Shown here piece after piece: positions 34,231-44,139 of a stretch of 64,000 nucleotides of DNA (its first letter is position 1; each line of letters opens with the position of its first letter). Made by a program: the position numbers and the translations under genes. The stretch is from Gracilibacillus lacisalsi DSM 19029. Its GTDB lineage: Bacteria; Bacillota; Bacilli; Bacillales; Amphibacillaceae. The stretch spans positions 62,001 through 126,000 of the forward strand of contig NZ_KB898666.1 of the NCBI RefSeq assembly GCF_000377765.1, read 5' to 3'. Below the pieces are notes generated by a model, which saw nothing but the letters and a program-made list of their open reading frames with translations, did no database searches and was not told the origin of the DNA.

Positions 34231-34659
34231 ATGGGAAAAAAAGAAATAGAAGATTATTTACAAGAAGGAATTTATGGCGCAAAGGAAATTAACCCTGATG
34301 AAAAAAGAAAATATTTAGGGACTTACCGTGAAAGGGTAGTATTAGCGTTATCCAAGGCACAAGTTCGTGGCGAAAAAGGACTTTCTCAATTGGAGGAACA
34401 AATCCGTCAATTTCCTGGTACTACACTGTTGATGAATAATAATATGAGCTTACGTTTCTTTAAACCTTACCGTGAACTGGCTGAGAAACTTGGTATTCCT
34501 CATACTTATGTATCAAACCGGGAAGCTGACAGTGATTATGGCCTCATATTAGCAGCTAAGACTGCTGTAGATAAGGAAGAGATTTTATTAACTGAGGAAG
34601 AACAAGCGGAGAAAGAAATCGAGAAGAAATCTTGGTGGCAGCGGCTCCTTGGCCTATAA
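34231..34659 (+). CDS. yueI: YueI family protein (DUF1694)
   Basis: 142 residues, soluble. The N-terminus has DYLQEGIYGAKEINPDEKRKYLGTYRERVVLALS, the signature of the YueI/DUF1694 family (alpha/beta fold, function unknown, widespread in Bacilli). The start is ATG 34231 after GAGGTG; the earlier in-frame ATG at 34183 lies in the ectC terminator. The Trp-rich basic end KKSWWQRLLGL is family-like. Monocistronic. Confidence 0.85.
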   Translation: MGKKEIEDYLQEGIYGAKEINPDEKRKYLGTYRERVVLALSKAQVRGEKGLSQLEEQIRQFPGTTLLMNNNMSLRFFKPYRELAEKLGIPHTYVSNREADSDYGLILAAKTAVDKEEILLTEEEQAEKEIEKKSWWQRLLGL

Positions 34660-34712
34660 TGATAAAAAGTCGGTAAATTGCCCTACTGATTTAAATATCC
34701 CTTTATTTAATG

Positions 34713-34750
34713 CAGAGGAAAGACACTTAAAAACTCGCACCTTTCCTCTG
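34713..34750. terminator. Hairpin between convergent yueI and aminotransferase genes
   Basis: CAGAGGAAAG and CTTTCCTCTG form a 10-bp perfect stem with an 18-nt loop. The T-run is weak, so its efficiency is uncertain. Confidence 0.45.
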
Positions 34751-34758
34751 ATACATAT

Positions 34759-35946
34759 TTACTTATTGATATAAGTTGATTCTAATACTTTCACAAAACG
34801 TTTCATGCCTTCTTCTATTAGTGCTGGTTCTGAGTTTGTGAAATTTAATCGTAGTGTATTTTGTTCTGGATCTGATACATAGAAAGGTGCTCCAGGCACA
34901 AATGCTACTCCTTCTTTTACTGCTTCCTCTAATAACGCTGTTGTGTTCAGTTCTTTCGGCAGCTTCACCCAGAAAAACATACCACCTTTCGGAACAATAT
35001 ATTCAAGCCCTTCAATGTTGGCTTTCTCTAATAGCCGTTTCATCACTAACATTCGTTCATAATAAGTTTTTCTAATCGTTTGAATGTGCTCATCAATATC
35101 AAAGTCTTGTAATAAATGTACTAATGCATGCTGACCAATAGAATTGGTATGAAGATCTGTTGCCTGCTTAGCTTGGGCCATAATTCGAATAATTTGGTGT
35201 GGGCCAACAATCCAACCAATACGAACAGCAGGGACAACCGTTTTAGAAAAAGTACTCGTGTATAATACTAGTCCATTCTCATCTAATGAAGCGATAGATG
35301 GAGGTGTTTCACTTTCATCAAATTGTAATTCTCCATAAGGATCATCTTCAAAAATAACAACATGATATTTATTAGCCAGTTCCAGCAGTCTTTCTCGTCT
35401 TTTTAGTGACCATACTTTTCCAGTAGGATTGGAATAGGTTGGTACGACATAGATGCATTTTGGTTTATACTGATTAATTTTCTCCTCTAGATCAGCTAAA
35501 ACCATGCCGTCATCATCTGAATCAACTGCCACCACTTTTGTTTCATACGATTCGAATACTTGCAATGCAGCTAAATATGTTGGATTTTCTGTTAAGATGA
35601 CATCCCCTTTATTGAACATTACTCGTGAAAACAAATCAATTGCCTGTTGACTACCTGAAGTAATCAAAATATTATCAGCTGATCGGTGTAGCCCTTTCTG
35701 CTTCATACGATCTGCTAATAGTTCCCTTAACTGTGGTACTCCTTCTGTTTCACCATATTGTAATGCTTTTTTATTTGTCGTAATTGCTTTATGAAAAGCC
35801 TCGTCAACAGCTTTTACCGGGAATAAATCTTCTTCCGGTAATCCTCCTGCAAACGAGATAATATTCCCTTGATTAATAACCTTTAAGATATCTCGCACTG
35901 CTGATGATTTCAAATATTTTACTCGGTCTGAAAAACCATATTTCAT
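34759..35946 (-). CDS. PLP-dependent aminotransferase (class I, 2-aminoadipate/aromatic type)
   Basis: 395-residue fold type I aminotransferase of the MocR/AAT-like branch without a GntR domain. PLP Lys in STFSKTVVPAVRIGW, the Asn/Asp/Tyr set in SNPTGKVWS and FEDDPYGEL, and SGSQQAIDLFSRV in the cofactor-phosphate loop. Related proteins transaminate 2-aminoadipate, leucine or aromatic amino acids; the substrate is not decidable. AAGGGATC precedes the ATG. It stands alone, between yueI and the TrpX-type ABC operon. Confidence 0.85.
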   Translation of the reverse strand: MKYGFSDRVKYLKSSAVRDILKVINQGNIISFAGGLPEEDLFPVKAVDEAFHKAITTNKKALQYGETEGVPQLRELLADRMKQKGLHRSADNILITSGSQQAIDLFSRVMFNKGDVILTENPTYLAALQVFESYETKVVAVDSDDDGMVLADLEEKINQYKPKCIYVVPTYSNPTGKVWSLKRRERLLELANKYHVVIFEDDPYGELQFDESETPPSIASLDENGLVLYTSTFSKTVVPAVRIGWIVGPHQIIRIMAQAKQATDLHTNSIGQHALVHLLQDFDIDEHIQTIRKTYYERMLVMKRLLEKANIEGLEYIVPKGGMFFWVKLPKELNTTALLEEAVKEGVAFVPGAPFYVSDPEQNTLRLNFTNSEPALIEEGMKRFVKVLESTYINK

Positions 35947-36063
35947 TCATGATCCCTTCTTTCTATCATATAAGGAGTTTTCATTTTAAATCAAAGTGTG
36001 TCTGTTATGCAATTTATTTCGTATACTTTGTACATTTTCATTTTATACTTTCTTAGCGTGTTA

Positions 36064-36098
36064 GAAAAGACAGCTACTCTCTACTAAAAGTAACTGTC
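36064..36098 (-). terminator. Terminator of the TrpX-type ABC operon
   Basis: GACAG-N-TACT / AGTA-N-CTGTC stem with TTTT following on the minus strand. Confidence 0.7.
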
Positions 36099-36104
36099 CT
36101 TACT

Positions 36105-36899
36105 TTAACCTAATATAGCTCGGTCATTCTCCATTTGTGTACCGCGGATTCGTTGGAATTCGTGTAGTAATTTTTCGATGGTAAGTTTTTGTTTCTCTTC
36201 ACCAGATACTTCTAAAATAATTTGTCCCTTATCCATCATAATCAGACGGTTGCCTAAATCTAACGCTTGCTGCATATTATGGGTAACCATTAAAGTGGTT
36301 AAGCCAAACTGTTCCACTACCTCACCAGTCAGATTAGTAATCAATTCAGCTCTTGATGGATCTAATGCTGCAGTATGCTCATCTAACAGCAATATATTCG
36401 GCTCTGTAAAAGTTGCCATTAATAACGAAAGTGCCTGGCGCTCTCCACCAGAAAGCATTCCGACTTTGGCGTTCAATCGACTTTCAAGCCCTAGGTGAAG
36501 AGTTTCTAAATACTCTTTAAATAAAGCCTTTCGTTTTTTGCTGACTCCAATTTTCAAAGTTCGTTTTTTGTTTCTCGCATAAGCCATCGCAAGGTTCTCT
36601 TCAATTGTCATCGTAGGTGCCGTTCCTGCCATCGGGTCTTGAAAAACTCGCCCTATAAACTGGGAGCGTTTATATTCAGGAAGCATGGTTACATTTTTAT
36701 CATTAATTTTTACCGTCCCGATGTCTGGCTTTAATGATCCGGAAATCATGTTCATTAATGTTGATTTTCCGGCCCCATTACTCCCGATGACGGTAACAAA
36801 ATCACCCTTTTTCATCTCAAGGTTAATATCTTGTAGAGCTTTCTTTTCATCCAATGTACCTTCATTAAAAGTAATCGCAATATCTTGCATGCTAAGCAT
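36105..36899 (-). CDS. ABC transporter ATP-binding protein (TrpZ-like)
   Basis: 264-residue ATPase; Walker A GSNGAGKST, Q-loop QDPMAGTAP, signature LSGGERQALSLLMA, Walker B ILLLDEHTAALDP, H-loop VTHNM. It belongs to the system with the following permease and the PF04392-type binding lipoprotein (TrpXYZ/YtbX-like family), which imports small molecules such as aromatic amino acids in some firmicutes. The start is ATG 36899, with GGAGAGGGGG upstream; it overlaps the permease stop by 8 nt. Confidence 0.88.
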   Translation of the reverse strand: MLSMQDIAITFNEGTLDEKKALQDINLEMKKGDFVTVIGSNGAGKSTLMNMISGSLKPDIGTVKINDKNVTMLPEYKRSQFIGRVFQDPMAGTAPTMTIEENLAMAYARNKKRTLKIGVSKKRKALFKEYLETLHLGLESRLNAKVGMLSGGERQALSLLMATFTEPNILLLDEHTAALDPSRAELITNLTGEVVEQFGLTTLMVTHNMQQALDLGNRLIMMDKGQIILEVSGEEKQKLTIEKLLHEFQRIRGTQMENDRAILG

Positions 36900-37890
36900 T
36901 GTTAGCCCCCTCTCCACTGGCTAGCATTGCCCTTTTTTTTCGTTTTCGTTTTGCTTCTTTTTGGGTGGCGATAATCTTTGGTGCGACAAGTGCAACAATA
37001 ACAATAACTGCCGTAATTAATTTCGCATCACCCGTTTCTAAAAATTTAAACTTTAAAGCGAAGGTCAGCACTATTCGATATGCAATGGCCCCACCAATAA
37101 CCGCTAGTGTTGTACGGGCGATTGTTTTTGTTCCAAATAATGCTTCCCCTATAATAACAGATGCAAGACCGATGACGATCATCCCAATTCCCATATTAAC
37201 ATCTGAAAAACCACCATATTGTGCAATAAAAGCACCAGATAACGCAACTAATGCATTAGAAATACCTAAACCAACAATTGTTAGAATATCAGTGTTTGCA
37301 GAAAAACTTCTGATCATTCTTTCATTATCACCAGTTGCACGTAAAGCGAGTCCTACTTCTGTTTTTAAGAAATAATCGGTTAAAAATTTTATGATTAATG
37401 TAATAATAACCATAATAATGAGTATTGCCCAAGTGCCTGGTACACGCTCCGAACCAGCCAAGGTAAATATACCATTTAAAAAGTTGTCAATACCTAAAGA
37501 TGCCCAAAAACCTTCAATTTGATTAAACATTGTCGGTTCATTTAGTAAAGCGACATTCGGTTTATCCATGATTCTAAGATTAATAGAATACAAGGCAATC
37601 ATCATTAAGATACCGGATAATAAAGGGTTAATCTTCCCTTTCGTATTTAAAATTCCTGTGATAACTCCTGCCAAAAATCCAGCAATAGCGGCATAAAATG
37701 TTGCTAATACGGGCGGCACACCATTAACAATCGAAATCGCTGCAACCGCTCCACCTGTTACAAAACTGCCATCCACTGTTAAATCCGGGAAATCTAAAAT
37801 ACGAAATGAAAGATAAACGCCCAATGCCATCAACGCATAAATCGTACCAGATTCTACTGCGCTGAATAAGGAAATTAAGATGCCATCCAT
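36892..37890 (-). CDS. ABC transporter permease (TrpY-like)
   Basis: 332-residue membrane protein with about eight to nine hydrophobic segments and the family motif FPDLTVDGSFVTGGAVAA near the N-terminus, characteristic of permeases paired with PF04392 substrate-binding proteins. The C-terminus is highly basic (KEAKRKRKKRA). The start is ATG 37890 with AAAGGAAGAG upstream. Second gene of the operon, after an internal terminator-like hairpin that may reduce permease expression relative to the binding protein. Confidence 0.87.
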   Translation of the reverse strand: MDGILISLFSAVESGTIYALMALGVYLSFRILDFPDLTVDGSFVTGGAVAAISIVNGVPPVLATFYAAIAGFLAGVITGILNTKGKINPLLSGILMMIALYSINLRIMDKPNVALLNEPTMFNQIEGFWASLGIDNFLNGIFTLAGSERVPGTWAILIIMVIITLIIKFLTDYFLKTEVGLALRATGDNERMIRSFSANTDILTIVGLGISNALVALSGAFIAQYGGFSDVNMGIGMIVIGLASVIIGEALFGTKTIARTTLAVIGGAIAYRIVLTFALKFKFLETGDAKLITAVIVIVALVAPKIIATQKEAKRKRKKRAMLASGEGANNA

Positions 37891-37927
37891 ACTACTCTTC
37901 CTTTCTATCCTTCTGCCAAACTTGATA

Positions 37928-37970
37928 GAAAACCTCGACACCTATCATTCATCAGCAATGTCGAGGTTTC
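37928..37970 (-). terminator. Intra-operon terminator/attenuator between binding protein and permease
   Basis: GAAACCTCGACA and TGTCGAGGTTTTC form a 12-bp stem on the transcribed strand, with a short T-run. Partial termination would give more binding protein than permease. Confidence 0.65.
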
Positions 37971-37980
37971 CTTCAGATAT

Positions 37981-39060
37981 TTATTCTTCTTCTGTCGTTT
38001 CTAAAAATTCTGCATCTTCATCCCAGTCTTCGTTCCATTCCACACCTTGTGCTTCTGCTGCTTCTTTGTTAATAAACAGCTGCATGCTTGGTGGTACTTC
38101 TACAGGGATATCTGCTGTTGTTTTGTCACCGGTTAACACTTCTACCGCCATTTCACCGGTGCGGTAGCCAATTGTGTGGTAATCAATACCAAACGTTGCA
38201 AAACCACCACGCTGTACAGAATCAGGTTCACCTACAATTAATGGAATATCTTGTTCTTCTGCTACTGCCACAACCGTTTCTAATGCGGAGACAACTGTAT
38301 TGTCCGTAATAATGAAGAATACATCTGCATCACCAACTAAGGAATTGGTTGCTTGCTGTACTTCAGATGAATTACCGACAGTAGCTTCAGTTGTAGATAA
38401 GCTTGTTCCTTCTACCGCCTCATTTACAGCTTCAATTTGAGCAACAGAATTTGCTTCTCCTGCACTATAAACAAGCCCAATTGTAGCTCCTTCAAAATAA
38501 TTATCAATAAATTCTACCGTTCTTGTAACAGAATCTGGATGTAAGTCTAGCACACCCGTTATATTATCCCCTGGTTGGTCTAAAGATTCTACAAGACCAC
38601 TTTCTACAGCGTCTGTTACCGACGTGAATAAAATCGGAATATCACTTGTCGCTTGTAACGCACTTTGCGCACTCGGAGTAGAATTGGCAAATATTAAATC
38701 TACACCATCCGCTACAAAGTTATTTGCAATTGTTGTTGCATTATTTTGATCATTTTGTGCTGATTGAAAGTCGTATTCTACTTCTAAACCAGCATCTGCA
38801 ATCGCATCTTGAAAACCTTCATATGCCGCATCTAATGATGGATGCTCTACAATTTGTGTTGCACCAATTTGATATACTTCATCGTCAGAAGCTGCCTCTT
38901 CCTCTTCCCCTTCTGTTTCTTCTGTATTTTCCTCAGTTTCTTCAGCATCTGATCCAGACCCACCATTTGTGTTATCCGTTTCGTTACTCGTACCACATGC
39001 TGCAAGAACAAGAACACTGAAGAAAGCAATAATTAATAATAAAAGCAAGTTTTTCTTCAT
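37981..39060 (-). CDS. ABC transporter substrate-binding lipoprotein (TrpX-like, PF04392)
   Basis: 359 residues: lipoprotein signal MKKNLLLLLIIAFFSVLVLAAC with the lipobox cysteine at about residue 22, a strongly acidic linker (about residues 30-55, mostly Glu/Asp/Thr), then the two-lobe binding domain with IGATQIVEHPSLDAAYEGFQ, LIFANSTPSAQSAL, TGVLDLHP and FGIDYHTIGYRTGEMA. The family captures tryptophan or other small ligands; the ligand here is unknown. Start chosen at ATG 39060 so that the signal peptide is N-terminal. The acidic linker may suit a saline cell surface. Confidence 0.88.
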   Translation of the reverse strand: MKKNLLLLLIIAFFSVLVLAACGTSNETDNTNGGSGSDAEETEENTEETEGEEEEAASDDEVYQIGATQIVEHPSLDAAYEGFQDAIADAGLEVEYDFQSAQNDQNNATTIANNFVADGVDLIFANSTPSAQSALQATSDIPILFTSVTDAVESGLVESLDQPGDNITGVLDLHPDSVTRTVEFIDNYFEGATIGLVYSAGEANSVAQIEAVNEAVEGTSLSTTEATVGNSSEVQQATNSLVGDADVFFIITDNTVVSALETVVAVAEEQDIPLIVGEPDSVQRGGFATFGIDYHTIGYRTGEMAVEVLTGDKTTADIPVEVPPSMQLFINKEAAEAQGVEWNEDWDEDAEFLETTEEE

Positions 39061-39340
39061 GATCCCCTTTTCCCCCATTTTCTTTGAATTTAGAATTTTC
39101 AAACTTTTAAGATACATTATAGCACAGATTCGACAGCTTAGGTATAGCATATTTACAATTAATCTATTACTGGCGTTGTGCTTGTGTGCAACTTCGAGTC
39201 GATAGATTAGCTACTTTCTTTTTAAAAGCATCATTACTAGTGAAAGTCCCCATTAAATCTCCTAATTTGTGAAATAGAGTAGACAAACATCTATATGTAC
39301 TCTATGTTTCTCTAGTGATAGATTGATTAAACACAATTTC

Positions 39341-39505
39341 TTTGTCCTTCATTACGCATATGATGGACACTTTTCTTGTATCTCCCTCTTTTTTGTCCTT
39401 CATCAAGCTTATGATGGACACTTTTCTTGTATCTCCCTCTTTTTTTGTCCTTCATCTCACTTATGATGGACACTTTTTCCAACTCAGGTGCTTTTTTGCC
39501 CTTCA
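39341..39505. repeat. 51-52-bp tandem repeat (3 full copies plus partial)
   Basis: Units begin TTTGTCCTTCAT at 39341, 39392 and 39444, with a partial unit (TTTGCCCTTCAT) at 39495. Each contains an inverted repeat TGTCCTTCAT...ATGATGGACA and a tail ACTTTTCTTGTATCTCCCTC. The 5-6 nt between the arms differ between copies while the arms are kept. It lies in the ~510-bp space between the TrpX-type gene and ilvD, which otherwise holds only the ilvD terminator and presumed promoters. Confidence 0.85.
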
Positions 39506-39519
39506 TTCAAAAAGACACT

Positions 39520-39558
39520 AAAAAACACGCGTCTCATCCATGATGAAACGCGTGTTTT
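39520..39558 (-). terminator. ilvD terminator
   Basis: AAAACACGCGT and ACGCGTGTTTT arms with an ATGG-centred loop stem, then TTTTT on the minus strand. Confidence 0.85.
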
Positions 39559-39572
39559 GACCACTATCTTCC

Positions 39573-41264
39573 TTATTGATCTGTACGATTGATAAAGTCT
39601 GTTACGGCACCTTGTGATGAGCAGGAAACGTTGTGCGCGTACTTTCCTAACACACCTCGTTTGTATAGCTCTGGTGCTTTCCAGTTTGCACGACGTTTCG
39701 CTAATTCTTCGTCCGAAACATCCATTGAAATTTCTTTTTGTTCTGAATCAATGGTAACCATATCTCCTTCTTCTAAGAAAGCAATTGGTCCACCTGATTG
39801 TGCTTCCGGTGCAATATGTCCTACTACGAGACCATGTGTACCACCAGAGAATCGACCATCTGTTAATAACGCTACTTTTTGGCCTAAGCCTTTGCCAACT
39901 AAGATTGCAGAAATAGAAAGCATTTCCGGCATACCTGGTCCACCTTTTGGCCCTACATAACGAATAACTAGAACATCTCCTTCTTTGATCTCGTTATTCA
40001 TTACTGCGTTTGTTGCTTCGTCTTCATTATTAAACACACGTGCAGGACCTGTGTGACGTTTTACTTTTACACCAGATACCTTTGCAACCGCACCGCTCGG
40101 TGAAAGATTACCTTTTAATACGATTAATGGTCCATCTGCACGATATGGATCACTTAATGGATGAATAATATCTTGGTCATCAGATAGAATTGGTGCATCC
40201 GCATAATTTTCTGCGATCGTCTTACCAGTAACAGTTAAACAGTCGCCATGTAAGAATCCATTATCTAATAATAGACGCATTACAGCCGGAACTCCACCAA
40301 TTTTATGTAAGTCTTCCATTACATATTTACCACTTGGCTTCAAGTCTGCTAAGTGTGGTACTTTTTCTTGGATACGATTAAAGTCATCAATTTTCAGATC
40401 TACTTCTGCTGCATTAGCAATCGCTAATAAGTGAAGGATCGCGTTAGTAGATCCACCTAAAGCCATAACAGCAGTGATTGCATTTTCGAATGCTTTCTTC
40501 GTTAAAATATCTTTCGGATAAATACCTTTCTCTAACAAATGGTAAACAGCTTCTCCTGCTTTACGACAATCTTCAAATTTCTCAGGAGATTCCGCTGGGT
40601 TAGAAGAGCTTCCAGGTAAACTCATACCTAGTGCTTCTACAGCCGTCGCCATAGTATTTGCTGTATACATACCACCACAAGAACCTGCACCTGGGCATGC
40701 ATGACATTCAATTCCTCGCAATTCTTCATCATCAATATCACCGTTATTGTGTTTACCTACCCCTTCAAAAACAGACACAATATCTAACTTTTCCCCTTTA
40801 CGGTATCCTGGCGCAATCGTTCCACCATAAACAAAAACAGCTGGTACATCAGAACGAGCAATCGAAATTAAACAACCAGGGATGTTCTTATCACAACCAC
40901 CAATTGCCACGTAACCATCTAGGTTCTCTGCTCCTACTACTGTTTCAATCGAGTCTGCAATTACATCACGACTTGGAAGGGAATAACGCATTCCCGACGT
41001 ACCCATCGAAATACCATCAGATACTGTGATTGTATTAAAAATTAACGGAACACCACCAGCTTCGCGAGCGCCATCCTTAGCCTGGATCGCTAAGTCATCT
41101 AAGTGGATATTACATGGTGTTACCTCACTCCATGTACTTGCTACACCAATCATTGGCTTTTTAAAATCTTCATCTGTTACCCCAACAGCACGTAACATCG
41201 CACGGTTCGGAGCACGTTTTGCATCATCAAATACATTACTTTTGATACGTAAGTCCTTCCCCAT
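39573..41264 (-). CDS. ilvD: Dihydroxy-acid dehydratase
   Basis: Dehydrates dihydroxyisovalerate and dihydroxymethylvalerate in valine/isoleucine synthesis. 563 residues; the Fe-S ligands are visible in [31 protein letters not shown] and the N-terminal VTPCNIHL, and GRFSGGTHG is near the C-terminus. The start is ATG 41264 after GGGAGG; the upstream in-frame GTG (41282) overlaps that site. No other ilv/leu genes are adjacent. A CodY-like box lies about 60 bp upstream. Confidence 0.96.
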   Translation of the reverse strand: MGKDLRIKSNVFDDAKRAPNRAMLRAVGVTDEDFKKPMIGVASTWSEVTPCNIHLDDLAIQAKDGAREAGGVPLIFNTITVSDGISMGTSGMRYSLPSRDVIADSIETVVGAENLDGYVAIGGCDKNIPGCLISIARSDVPAVFVYGGTIAPGYRKGEKLDIVSVFEGVGKHNNGDIDDEELRGIECHACPGAGSCGGMYTANTMATAVEALGMSLPGSSSNPAESPEKFEDCRKAGEAVYHLLEKGIYPKDILTKKAFENAITAVMALGGSTNAILHLLAIANAAEVDLKIDDFNRIQEKVPHLADLKPSGKYVMEDLHKIGGVPAVMRLLLDNGFLHGDCLTVTGKTIAENYADAPILSDDQDIIHPLSDPYRADGPLIVLKGNLSPSGAVAKVSGVKVKRHTGPARVFNNEDEATNAVMNNEIKEGDVLVIRYVGPKGGPGMPEMLSISAILVGKGLGQKVALLTDGRFSGGTHGLVVGHIAPEAQSGGPIAFLEEGDMVTIDSEQKEISMDVSDEELAKRRANWKAPELYKRGVLGKYAHNVSCSSQGAVTDFINRTDQ

Positions 41265-41319
41265 TCCAAAATGCCTCCCCACTATATTTTCTAGAAATAC
41301 TAGAATTCTTTCAATTTAT

Positions 41320-41334
41320 AATTTTCTGTAAACT
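41320..41334. promoter_or_regulatory. CodY-like box upstream of ilvD
   Basis: AATTTTCTGTAAACT matches the CodY consensus AATTTTCWGAAAATT at 13 of 15 positions and lies 56-70 bp before the ilvD start. CodY represses branched-chain amino acid genes in nutrient-rich cells. Confidence 0.6.
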
Positions 41335-41433
41335 TTAGTTTGAGAATTGGTGTCTCTACATCTCAATAATGATATAGTATCATATATTTATGAAATACGG
41401 AATAATTCGGACTTTAAAATAGAGGAGAAAAAA

Positions 41434-41961
41434 ATGAAAATTCGCACAATTTTAGTCTTTTTGTTTATTATTGGCATTGGTTACTTCATTTTTCTGTTTC
41501 AGAAATACAGCAATCGACCAATCCCGACAGAACTACATCCAATCGTGGAAGAAAAGAAGGAAGAACTGGTAAAGCAAGCAGAGGAAATCGGGATTAGCGT
41601 TATCATTACGGACGGTTTTCGCTCTGTCGAAGAACAGGATGCAATCTATCAGCAAGGAAGGGAAACAGATGGAAACATTGTTACCTATGCTAAAGGAGGG
41701 GAATCCTATCATAATTATGGACTTGCGATCGATTTTGCCTTGCTAACAAATGATGATAATGTTATTTGGGATTTAGAATATGACGGCAACCAAAATGGAA
41801 AAAGCGATTGGAACGAGGTGGTCGAAATCGCTAAAGAATTAGGTTTTTCCTGGGGTGGTGATTTTACCCGTTTTAAAGATTATCCTCACTTGCAAATGGA
41901 CTTTGGTCTAAGCATCAGGGAATTAAAATGGGGGAAACGACCTGAAGATGTGATCGATTAG
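41434..41961 (+). CDS. M15-family D,D-/L,D-peptidase (CwlK/VanY-like), membrane-anchored
   Basis: 175 residues with an N-terminal transmembrane anchor (about 5-22) and an extracytoplasmic M15 peptidase domain. The zinc site is visible as SYHNYGLAIDFAL (His and Asp) and PHLQM (His), with GFRSVEEQDAIYQQGR before it. The family cleaves peptidoglycan cross-bridge or stem peptides; B. subtilis CwlK is an L-alanyl-D-glutamate endopeptidase. The start is ATG 41434 after GAGGAG. Divergent from ilvD. Confidence 0.88.
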   Translation: MKIRTILVFLFIIGIGYFIFLFQKYSNRPIPTELHPIVEEKKEELVKQAEEIGISVIITDGFRSVEEQDAIYQQGRETDGNIVTYAKGGESYHNYGLAIDFALLTNDDNVIWDLEYDGNQNGKSDWNEVVEIAKELGFSWGGDFTRFKDYPHLQMDFGLSIRELKWGKRPEDVID

Positions 41962-41971
41962 CCCCCTTCTA

Positions 41972-42955
41972 TCAACGGTAAATAACCGTACTATACAATT
42001 GTTCAGTAGCACGTGGATCGATAAATAGATGTGCTTTATTCACAGCCGTAATTGCTTCCGAATAGCCCGATGCAATCAAATTTGTTTTCCCTTCATATTG
42101 GACAATATCACCTGCGGCAAAAATGCCGGGTATATTAGTTGCCATGTCACCTTTAACCAAAATACGCCCTTTATATGTCGCAACTCCCCAGTTATCAAGC
42201 GGAGTTGCCTGTAATTCAAGACCGTGATAAGTAAGCAACGCGTCAGTTTCAACGGTAATAGTTTCATTGATCTCCACGGATTGCAGTTGATTTTCCTTCA
42301 CATCAAAATTCGTTATGTGGGATTCCATATGAATTGGAATGGAACTATTTCGTAATTGCTCTACATCTTCTTCTTTTACTTGATGGAATTTGGAATCTGG
42401 ATTCACTACCGTGACAGATTTCGCATGATCCTTAAGATACAATGCCCAGCCTACTCCTACCTTATTATTAGCAGTAATAACGACATTTTTTTGATGGTAC
42501 TTTTCCCGGTTCATCAAGTTAGTAGCCACATGCTTGCGAAATTCGGGAAAAGGTAACGCATCCCAATTATCTGGCATTTTTGTATGGAATGTTCCGGAGC
42601 CTGTTGCAAGCAACACCACTTTCGTAAAATGTTGCTCTCCGTCACTCGTATTTAAGATAAAATGATCCGATTTTTGCTCGATAGACTCGACCCATCTATT
42701 GCTTAACATCTCAGGTTGATGCCGGTTAGCTTGAGCAATCATTTGCTTCACTAAATCTTCGCCTGATATATCAGGATATCCACCGACATCATAGATTAAT
42801 TTTTCCGGAAAAAATTGCATTACTTTGCCGCCAAATTGAGATTGTGACTCTAACAATTTAACTTTCATATTACGCATGGTCGCATAATACGTAGCAAAAA
42901 GACCTGTTGTGCCACCACCAATAATGGTGATATCAAACAATTCATCATCCCCCAT
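41972..42955 (-). CDS. Ferredoxin/flavodoxin--NADP+ reductase type 2 (thioredoxin reductase-like)
   Basis: 327-residue FAD flavoprotein: FAD-binding ITIIGGGTTGLFATYYA, NAD(P)-binding ITANNKVGVGWALYL, and the C-terminal FAD motif IPGIFAAGDIVQYEGKTNLI. It lacks the thioredoxin-reductase CxxC pair, as in Bacillus YumC/YcgT ferredoxin-NADP+ reductases. Lies 12 nt after the type 2 IPP isomerase gene, an FMN enzyme that needs reduced flavin, so the pair may be functionally linked (inference). Confidence 0.85.
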   Translation of the reverse strand: MGDDELFDITIIGGGTTGLFATYYATMRNMKVKLLESQSQFGGKVMQFFPEKLIYDVGGYPDISGEDLVKQMIAQANRHQPEMLSNRWVESIEQKSDHFILNTSDGEQHFTKVVLLATGSGTFHTKMPDNWDALPFPEFRKHVATNLMNREKYHQKNVVITANNKVGVGWALYLKDHAKSVTVVNPDSKFHQVKEEDVEQLRNSSIPIHMESHITNFDVKENQLQSVEINETITVETDALLTYHGLELQATPLDNWGVATYKGRILVKGDMATNIPGIFAAGDIVQYEGKTNLIASGYSEAITAVNKAHLFIDPRATEQLYSTVIYR

Positions 42956-42967
42956 CGCTATACACCT

Positions 42968-43996
42968 CTATCTTTTATATAATCGGTCAGTAGATTGTAA
43001 TGCCGTTAAGTTTACAGCACCTACACCAAACATGACCATCTGCAATTCTAACTCGCGAACTTGCATCCATTCTATCACATTCTCAGCAGAATCAACCGCT
43101 TCTTTTAAAATTGACCTAGCGAAACCTACATAATCGGCACCTAATGCAATCGCTTTAGCGGCATGGAGACCGTTACGAATACCACCACTGGCAATGATGT
43201 TTTTTTCCGGCATTATACCGGAAACCTCTTCTAAACAAACTGCAGTGGAATTTCCCCAGCTTGCAAAAGCTTCTGCCGCCTGTTTCTTAAATTTTTCTTT
43301 AGAACGCAATTTCTCTACTTGACTCCAAGATGTACCACCTGCTCCAGCGACATCAATAAAGGAAGCACCGATATCGATTAATCGTTTTGCTGTTTTTCCA
43401 TCAATCCCAAATCCTACTTCTTTTACCCCTACCGGAACAGCTAACGACTGAATTAAGTTCTCGATTTTAGGCAACAAATTACTGAAATTCGTATCGCCTC
43501 CGGATTGAATCACTTCTTGAATTGTATTTAAATGAAGGACCAACGCATTGGCATCTGTCCACTCCACAATCTGTTTAACCTGATCAACTGTCACACCATA
43601 ATTCAGCTGTACTGCTCCTAGATTTGCTATAATCGGTGTATTCGGTGCATATTCTCTAACTTGAAAAGATTGACGGAACTTTTCGCTTTCTAACATCACC
43701 CTTGTTGAGCCTAAAGCAAAGACCCAACCTTGTTGTTCTGCCGCGATCGCAAGATTTCGATTAATCTTCTCGGCCATTTCTGCTCCACCAGTCATCGAAC
43801 TAATCAAAAAAGGCGTCCGTAAGTGTTGATCAAAAAATGTCGATGAGATATCAATCGCTTCAAAATCGATTTCAGGTAATGCGTTGTGCTGAAAACGATA
43901 TAGATCGAAGCCATTTGTTATTCCTTCTCCTAATGCCTCTTCTTTCAAACTTAATGCTATATGCTCACTTTTCCGTTTGTGGATTTTATCAGACAT
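42968..43996 (-). CDS. fni: Isopentenyl-diphosphate delta-isomerase, type 2 (FMN-dependent)
   Basis: Interconverts IPP and DMAPP using reduced FMN. 342 residues with [14 protein letters not shown] at the N-terminus, [16 protein letters not shown] (catalytic region), [18 protein letters not shown] and [10 protein letters not shown], all typical of type 2 isomerases. The start is ATG 43996 after AAAGGGAG; an upstream extension to 44113 has no ribosome binding site. Next gene in the same direction encodes a flavin oxidoreductase. Confidence 0.93.
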   Translation of the reverse strand: MSDKIHKRKSEHIALSLKEEALGEGITNGFDLYRFQHNALPEIDFEAIDISSTFFDQHLRTPFLISSMTGGAEMAEKINRNLAIAAEQQGWVFALGSTRVMLESEKFRQSFQVREYAPNTPIIANLGAVQLNYGVTVDQVKQIVEWTDANALVLHLNTIQEVIQSGGDTNFSNLLPKIENLIQSLAVPVGVKEVGFGIDGKTAKRLIDIGASFIDVAGAGGTSWSQVEKLRSKEKFKKQAAEAFASWGNSTAVCLEEVSGIMPEKNIIASGGIRNGLHAAKAIALGADYVGFARSILKEAVDSAENVIEWMQVRELELQMVMFGVGAVNLTALQSTDRLYKR

Positions 43997-44139
43997 ATAC
44001 TGACTCCCTTTATATAAATAATTATTAATACTAGTATACATAAATCTATTTAAAATCTCTCGTTGATACTCTTTCACCATTAGTATGATATGATTAATGG
44101 TAAAACTATACATATCGCAACTGAAATGGAGGACTTAAC

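Noticed and set aside
36899-37375. 158-codon open frame opposite the ABC permease gene
   Set aside because: It is antisense to a clear membrane protein gene; low-GC membrane genes often leave open complements.
38724-39029. Open frames on both strands across the acidic linker of the TrpX-like lipoprotein gene
   Set aside because: They are out-of-frame readings of the repetitive Glu codons; the lipoprotein frame has signal peptide and domain homology.
39341-39505. CRISPR array
   Set aside because: The period is about 51 bp, but the variable part is only 5-6 nt, there are only three and a half units, and no cas genes are near.
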